DNA of 8,923 bases from Rhodospirillaceae bacterium (GTDB taxonomy: Bacteria > Pseudomonadota > Alphaproteobacteria > Rhodospirillales > Magnetovibrionaceae), in assembly GCA_029881835.1 (NCBI GenBank), contig JAOULV010000042.1, forward strand, positions 1 through 8,923, written 5' to 3'. Numbering within the stretch: position 1 is the stretch's first letter; the number at the start of each line of letters is the position of its first letter. Below, one piece after another: positions 6,919 to 8,923 of this stretch. The notes beneath the pieces were generated by a model. The model ran no database searches. It was not told where the DNA came from and saw nothing but the letters and a program-made list of their open reading frames with translations. Both the position numbers and the translations under genes were made by a program.

Positions 6919-6946
6919 CTTTTTCAATAGTTTCAGTTTATTCAGG

Positions 6947-6959
6947 GGCTATCTTAGCC
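6947..6959. repeat. Short hairpin upstream of rnd
   Basis: GGCTA-TCT-TAGCC is a perfect 5-bp stem with a 3-nt loop about 30 nt before the rnd start. On the minus strand it contains TAAGAT, a fair -10 candidate, but with no matching -35. There is no T-run, so a terminator is unlikely. Confidence 0.25.
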
Positions 6960-7021
6960 GCATCCACCACCCGATTGCCAGAGGGTTAAAACCTTAAGAT
7001 TATGGCTAAAACCGGCCAAGT

Positions 7022-7057
7022 CCCCAGCTAGACCCCCAGCTAAACCCCCAGCTAAAC
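7022..7057. repeat. 12-bp tandem repeat, three units, behind tRNA-Leu
   Basis: CCCCAGCTARAC is repeated head-to-tail three times with a single mismatch (G in the first unit). On the minus strand, the tRNA-sense strand, it reads as three runs of 4-5 G separated by 7-nt spacers of the type TTTAGCT. Related cores GGTTAAAACC (6984-6993) and GGCTAAAACC (7004-7013) lie just beyond it, suggesting a wider degenerate array. It starts about 10 nt after the mature tRNA 3' end. Confidence 0.85.
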
Positions 7058-7066
7058 CAAATGCAA

Positions 7067-7153
<87 letters not shown>

Positions 7154-7207
7154 ATCCGGGCGCGAAAACCGGGCAAAAGCACCAAAGCCAATGCCCGTAA
7201 GGCCAAC

Positions 7208-7236
7208 GAGTTAGACCGCTCTGGGCATAAAGTCAA
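7208..7236 (-). promoter_or_regulatory. Weak candidate promoter for tRNA-Leu
   Basis: Minus-strand TTGACT (7236-7231), 17-nt spacer, TAACTC (7213-7208). The -35 is good; the -10 matches the consensus poorly. It would give a 5' leader of about 48 nt before the tRNA. The surrounding gap 7154-7359 also holds three TGGGCGG copies (7260, 7282, 7293) and no other supported gene. Confidence 0.3.
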
Positions 7237-7259
7237 CAATATCCACCCGAGATCCACTC

Positions 7260-7299
7260 TGGGCGGGCCCTGGACTGACCTTGGGCGGACTTTGGGCGG
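7260..7299. repeat. Short GC-rich repeats in the divergent region
   Basis: TGGGCGG occurs at 7260, 7282 and 7293 (spacings 22 and 11 bp). ATCCAC occurs at 7241 and 7252, again 11 bp apart. The 11-bp spacing approximates one helical turn. They lie between the minus-strand tRNA and the plus-strand methyltransferase, where both promoters should be. Confidence 0.5.
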
Positions 7300-7359
7300 T
7301 GATGTTTGAGCCCTTGATAATTGTTGGGTGGATTTAATAAAAGACATAAACTAATCGCC

Positions 7360-7974
7360 ATGGGCATTTATAACGATTTTATCATACCCCACGTAATTAA
7401 CATTGTGATGCGCGCCCCCATGGCGAAGAGCGAGCGCCCCGGGGTTGTGGGATCGGCGCGGGGGAAAGTGCTCGAAATCGGCATGGGCCCCGGATTTAAT
7501 CTTCCCTTTTACGGGCCCGATGTGAGCCAAGTATTGGCGGTTGAGCCATCTAAGATTTTAATAAACAAGGCATTACAACGGGCAAAAAAATTAGGTATTA
7601 ACCTGAGCATTGCCGGACATGACGCCATGGAAATGGATATAGAAGATAATTCCATTGATACTATTGTGGTGACATGGGTGCTTTGTTCCATACCGGAGCC
7701 TGAAAAAGCCATAAGCGAAATGCTAAGGGTGCTAAAGCCCGATGGCAGGCTTTTATTTATTGAACACGGTCTGGCCGATGTGCCGACCACGGCCAAATGG
7801 CAAAACAGGCTTAACCGCCCGTGGCGCTGTTGTGCCGGTGGGTGCAACATAAACCGCAAGCCCGATGATTTGCTTGAAAAAGGCGGTTTCATTTTCGAAA
7901 AGCTAGAAAAAGGGTTTGCCGATGGGCCAAAATTACTATCATTTGAATACAAAGGGGTCGCCCGACCAAACTAA
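7360..7974 (+). CDS. Class I SAM-dependent methyltransferase (METTL7/UbiE-like)
   Basis: 204 aa from the ATG at 7360. The MGIYNDFIIPHVINIVMR opening is typical of a family of small methyltransferases. SAM-binding motif I is LEIGMGPGFN (38-47), the acidic end of the second strand is VEPS (61-64), and a motif IV/post-motif region TIVVTWVLCSIPEPEKAISE (101-120) is followed by LRVLKPDGRLLFIEHG. The C-terminal CCAGGCNINR (157-166) corresponds to the GGCHLNR-like signature of the METTL7-like group. The fold and SAM dependence are clear; the substrate is unknown, since this group is poorly characterised in bacteria. A TTG at 7321 would add 13 residues that do not resemble the family. The SD is weak. 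TTGGGC/GATAAT (7292-7321) is a possible promoter. It is 38 nt upstream of the NDUFA9-like gene, so the two may be co-transcribed. Confidence 0.88.
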   Translation: MGIYNDFIIPHVINIVMRAPMAKSERPGVVGSARGKVLEIGMGPGFNLPFYGPDVSQVLAVEPSKILINKALQRAKKLGINLSIAGHDAMEMDIEDNSIDTIVVTWVLCSIPEPEKAISEMLRVLKPDGRLLFIEHGLADVPTTAKWQNRLNRPWRCCAGGCNINRKPDDLLEKGGFIFEKLEKGFADGPKLLSFEYKGVARPN

Positions 7975-8012
7975 CGGGCAAAAGAATAATTAATTTTTGG
8001 GGAATTATAAAA

Positions 8013-8923
8013 ATGAACATGCGGGGACGTCTGGTAAGTGTAATTGGCGGCGCGGGATTTTTAGGACGCTACGTGGTGCAAGATTTAGTGCGCAGTGGTG
8101 CCCGCGTTAGAGTTGGGGTGCGCGATGTGGAATCTGCGCGGTTTCTTAAAACCTTGGGCGATGTCGGGCAGGTTAATTGCGTTTACACAAATGTTTGTGA
8201 CCTTGATTCCGTGCGCAATGTTATTGATGGCGCCGACAGCGTTATTAATTTGGCCGGCATTATTACAAAAAGCAGAAAAAATACTTTTCAAAATGTTCAT
8301 GTTGAAGGGGCAAAAAATATTGCCGCGGCGGCCAAGGCCGAAGGGGTAAAAAACCTTGTTCATGTTTCATCTATTTCCGCCAACCCCGAATCAAAATCTG
8401 AATACGCGCGTACAAAATTTGCCGGCGAACAGGCGGTGTTAGAAGCTTTTCCCGATGCGGTAATTTTGCGCCCGGGCTTGCTAATCGGGCCGGAAGACCA
8501 GTTCATGAATACCTTCGCCAAAATGGCGCGCATAAGCCCGGTTTTACCGGTGGTTGGTTGCCCGGTTATCCCGAAAATAAAAATGGTTGCGGGTGCGGCA
8601 AGCCAATGGCGCATCCCGGTATTGGAATTTTGTTCAATGGGTGGGGCCAATTTTCAGCCCATCTATGTGGGCGATGTGGCGCAAGCAATTATAAAATCGC
8701 TCGACAATAAAAACGCTAAAGGAAAAATTTTTGAACTGACCGGACCGGTTACTTATAATTTCAAACGCTTGTTGCAATTAATGTTGGAACAGACCGGGCA
8801 AAATTGCGTGATAGTTCCGGCCCCCGTGCCATTGGCTTTGACGCAAGCATTTTTTATGGAATTCATTCCCGGATCAATTGTTTCGCGCGATCAGGTGTGG
8901 CTAATGGTTGAAGGCAATGTCAA
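8013..8923 (+). CDS. NDUFA9-like NAD(P)-binding protein (atypical SDR), 3' end missing
   Basis: 303 codons are visible, open to the window end with no stop. The Rossmann nucleotide-binding motif GGAGFLG (12-18) is at the N-terminus, then VRVGVRD, VINLAGIITK (77-86), VHVSSISAN (117-124) and Tyr131-x3-Lys135 (YARTK). Next come RPGLLIGPEDQFMNTFAKMARISPVLPV (within 153-180), FQPIYVGDVAQAI (214-226) and KIFELTGP (238-245). This pattern matches the complex I NDUFA9 subunit-type family, in which alphaproteobacterial members are related to the mitochondrial accessory subunit. Bacterial roles are not well fixed; some relatives act on quinone or lipid-linked pathways. Residues about 183-210 (starting CPVIPKIKM, ending CSMG) look like an insertion where relatives usually pass directly from a VLPLIGGG-type turn to FQPVYVGDVA. 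GGGGA lies about 10 nt before the ATG; a second ATG two codons later is possible. The next gene is outside the window. Confidence 0.9.
   Translation, partial: MNMRGRLVSVIGGAGFLGRYVVQDLVRSGARVRVGVRDVESARFLKTLGDVGQVNCVYTNVCDLDSVRNVIDGADSVINLAGIITKSRKNTFQNVHVEGAKNIAAAAKAEGVKNLVHVSSISANPESKSEYARTKFAGEQAVLEAFPDAVILRPGLLIGPEDQFMNTFAKMARISPVLPVVGCPVIPKIKMVAGAASQWRIPVLEFCSMGGANFQPIYVGDVAQAIIKSLDNKNAKGKIFELTGPVTYNFKRLLQLMLEQTGQNCVIVPAPVPLALTQAFFMEFIPGSIVSRDQVWLMVEGNV

Noticed and set aside
7022..7057. CRISPR-like array
   Set aside because: The units are 12 bp and contiguous, with no spacers and no cas genes; it is a plain tandem repeat.
8360..8650. 96-codon minus-strand frame with a GQPTTGKT stretch resembling a P-loop
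   Set aside because: It lies entirely opposite the NDUFA9-like gene. The P-loop-like string is isolated, with no Walker B or fold around it.

Overview
The window looks like a chromosomal housekeeping segment of an alphaproteobacterium, with GC in the mid-40s by eye. Three things suggest this. The block kdsD-lptC-lptA-lptB-rpoN-hpf-ptsN has a gene order characteristic of alphaproteobacteria. The RNase D homologue is the short single-domain form. The right edge carries a tRNA-Leu next to a gene for an NDUFA9-like NAD(P)-binding protein, which also fits. The order within the class cannot be fixed from the sequence alone.

Left and centre (1-6918, all minus strand; transcription runs from high to low coordinates): a single-domain RNase D (rnd), arabinose-5-phosphate isomerase (kdsD), the inner-membrane and periplasmic LPS-transport proteins LptC and LptA, the export ATPase LptB, sigma-54 (rpoN), long-form hibernation promoting factor (hpf), and the first 29 codons of the nitrogen-PTS protein EIIA-Ntr (ptsN), cut by the window edge. 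kdsD supplies the Kdo precursor for LPS and lptCAB moves finished LPS outward. rpoN, hpf and ptsN form the conserved regulatory tail. Spacing is tight from rnd to lptA (60, 60 and 3 nt). It opens to 179 nt between lptA and lptB, 77 nt before the preferred rpoN start, and 212 nt between rpoN and hpf. The last gap holds the best promoter candidate of the block.

Middle right (6919-7359): tRNA-Leu(CAG) on the minus strand with an encoded CCA end. It is flanked downstream by a 12-bp tandem repeat (three units) and upstream by short GC-rich repeats and a possible promoter. The strand switch lies here.

Right (7360-8923, plus strand): a small class I SAM-dependent methyltransferase, then, 38 nt further on, a gene for an NDUFA9-like extended/atypical SDR that runs off the window end.

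I see no mobile element, CRISPR array, toxin-antitoxin pair or defence system, and no convincing undescribed system. The items most worth a second look are small: an apparent ~28-residue insertion in the NDUFA9-like protein, the G-rich tandem repeat behind the tRNA, and repeat or palindrome structures at the rpoN and hpf leaders.
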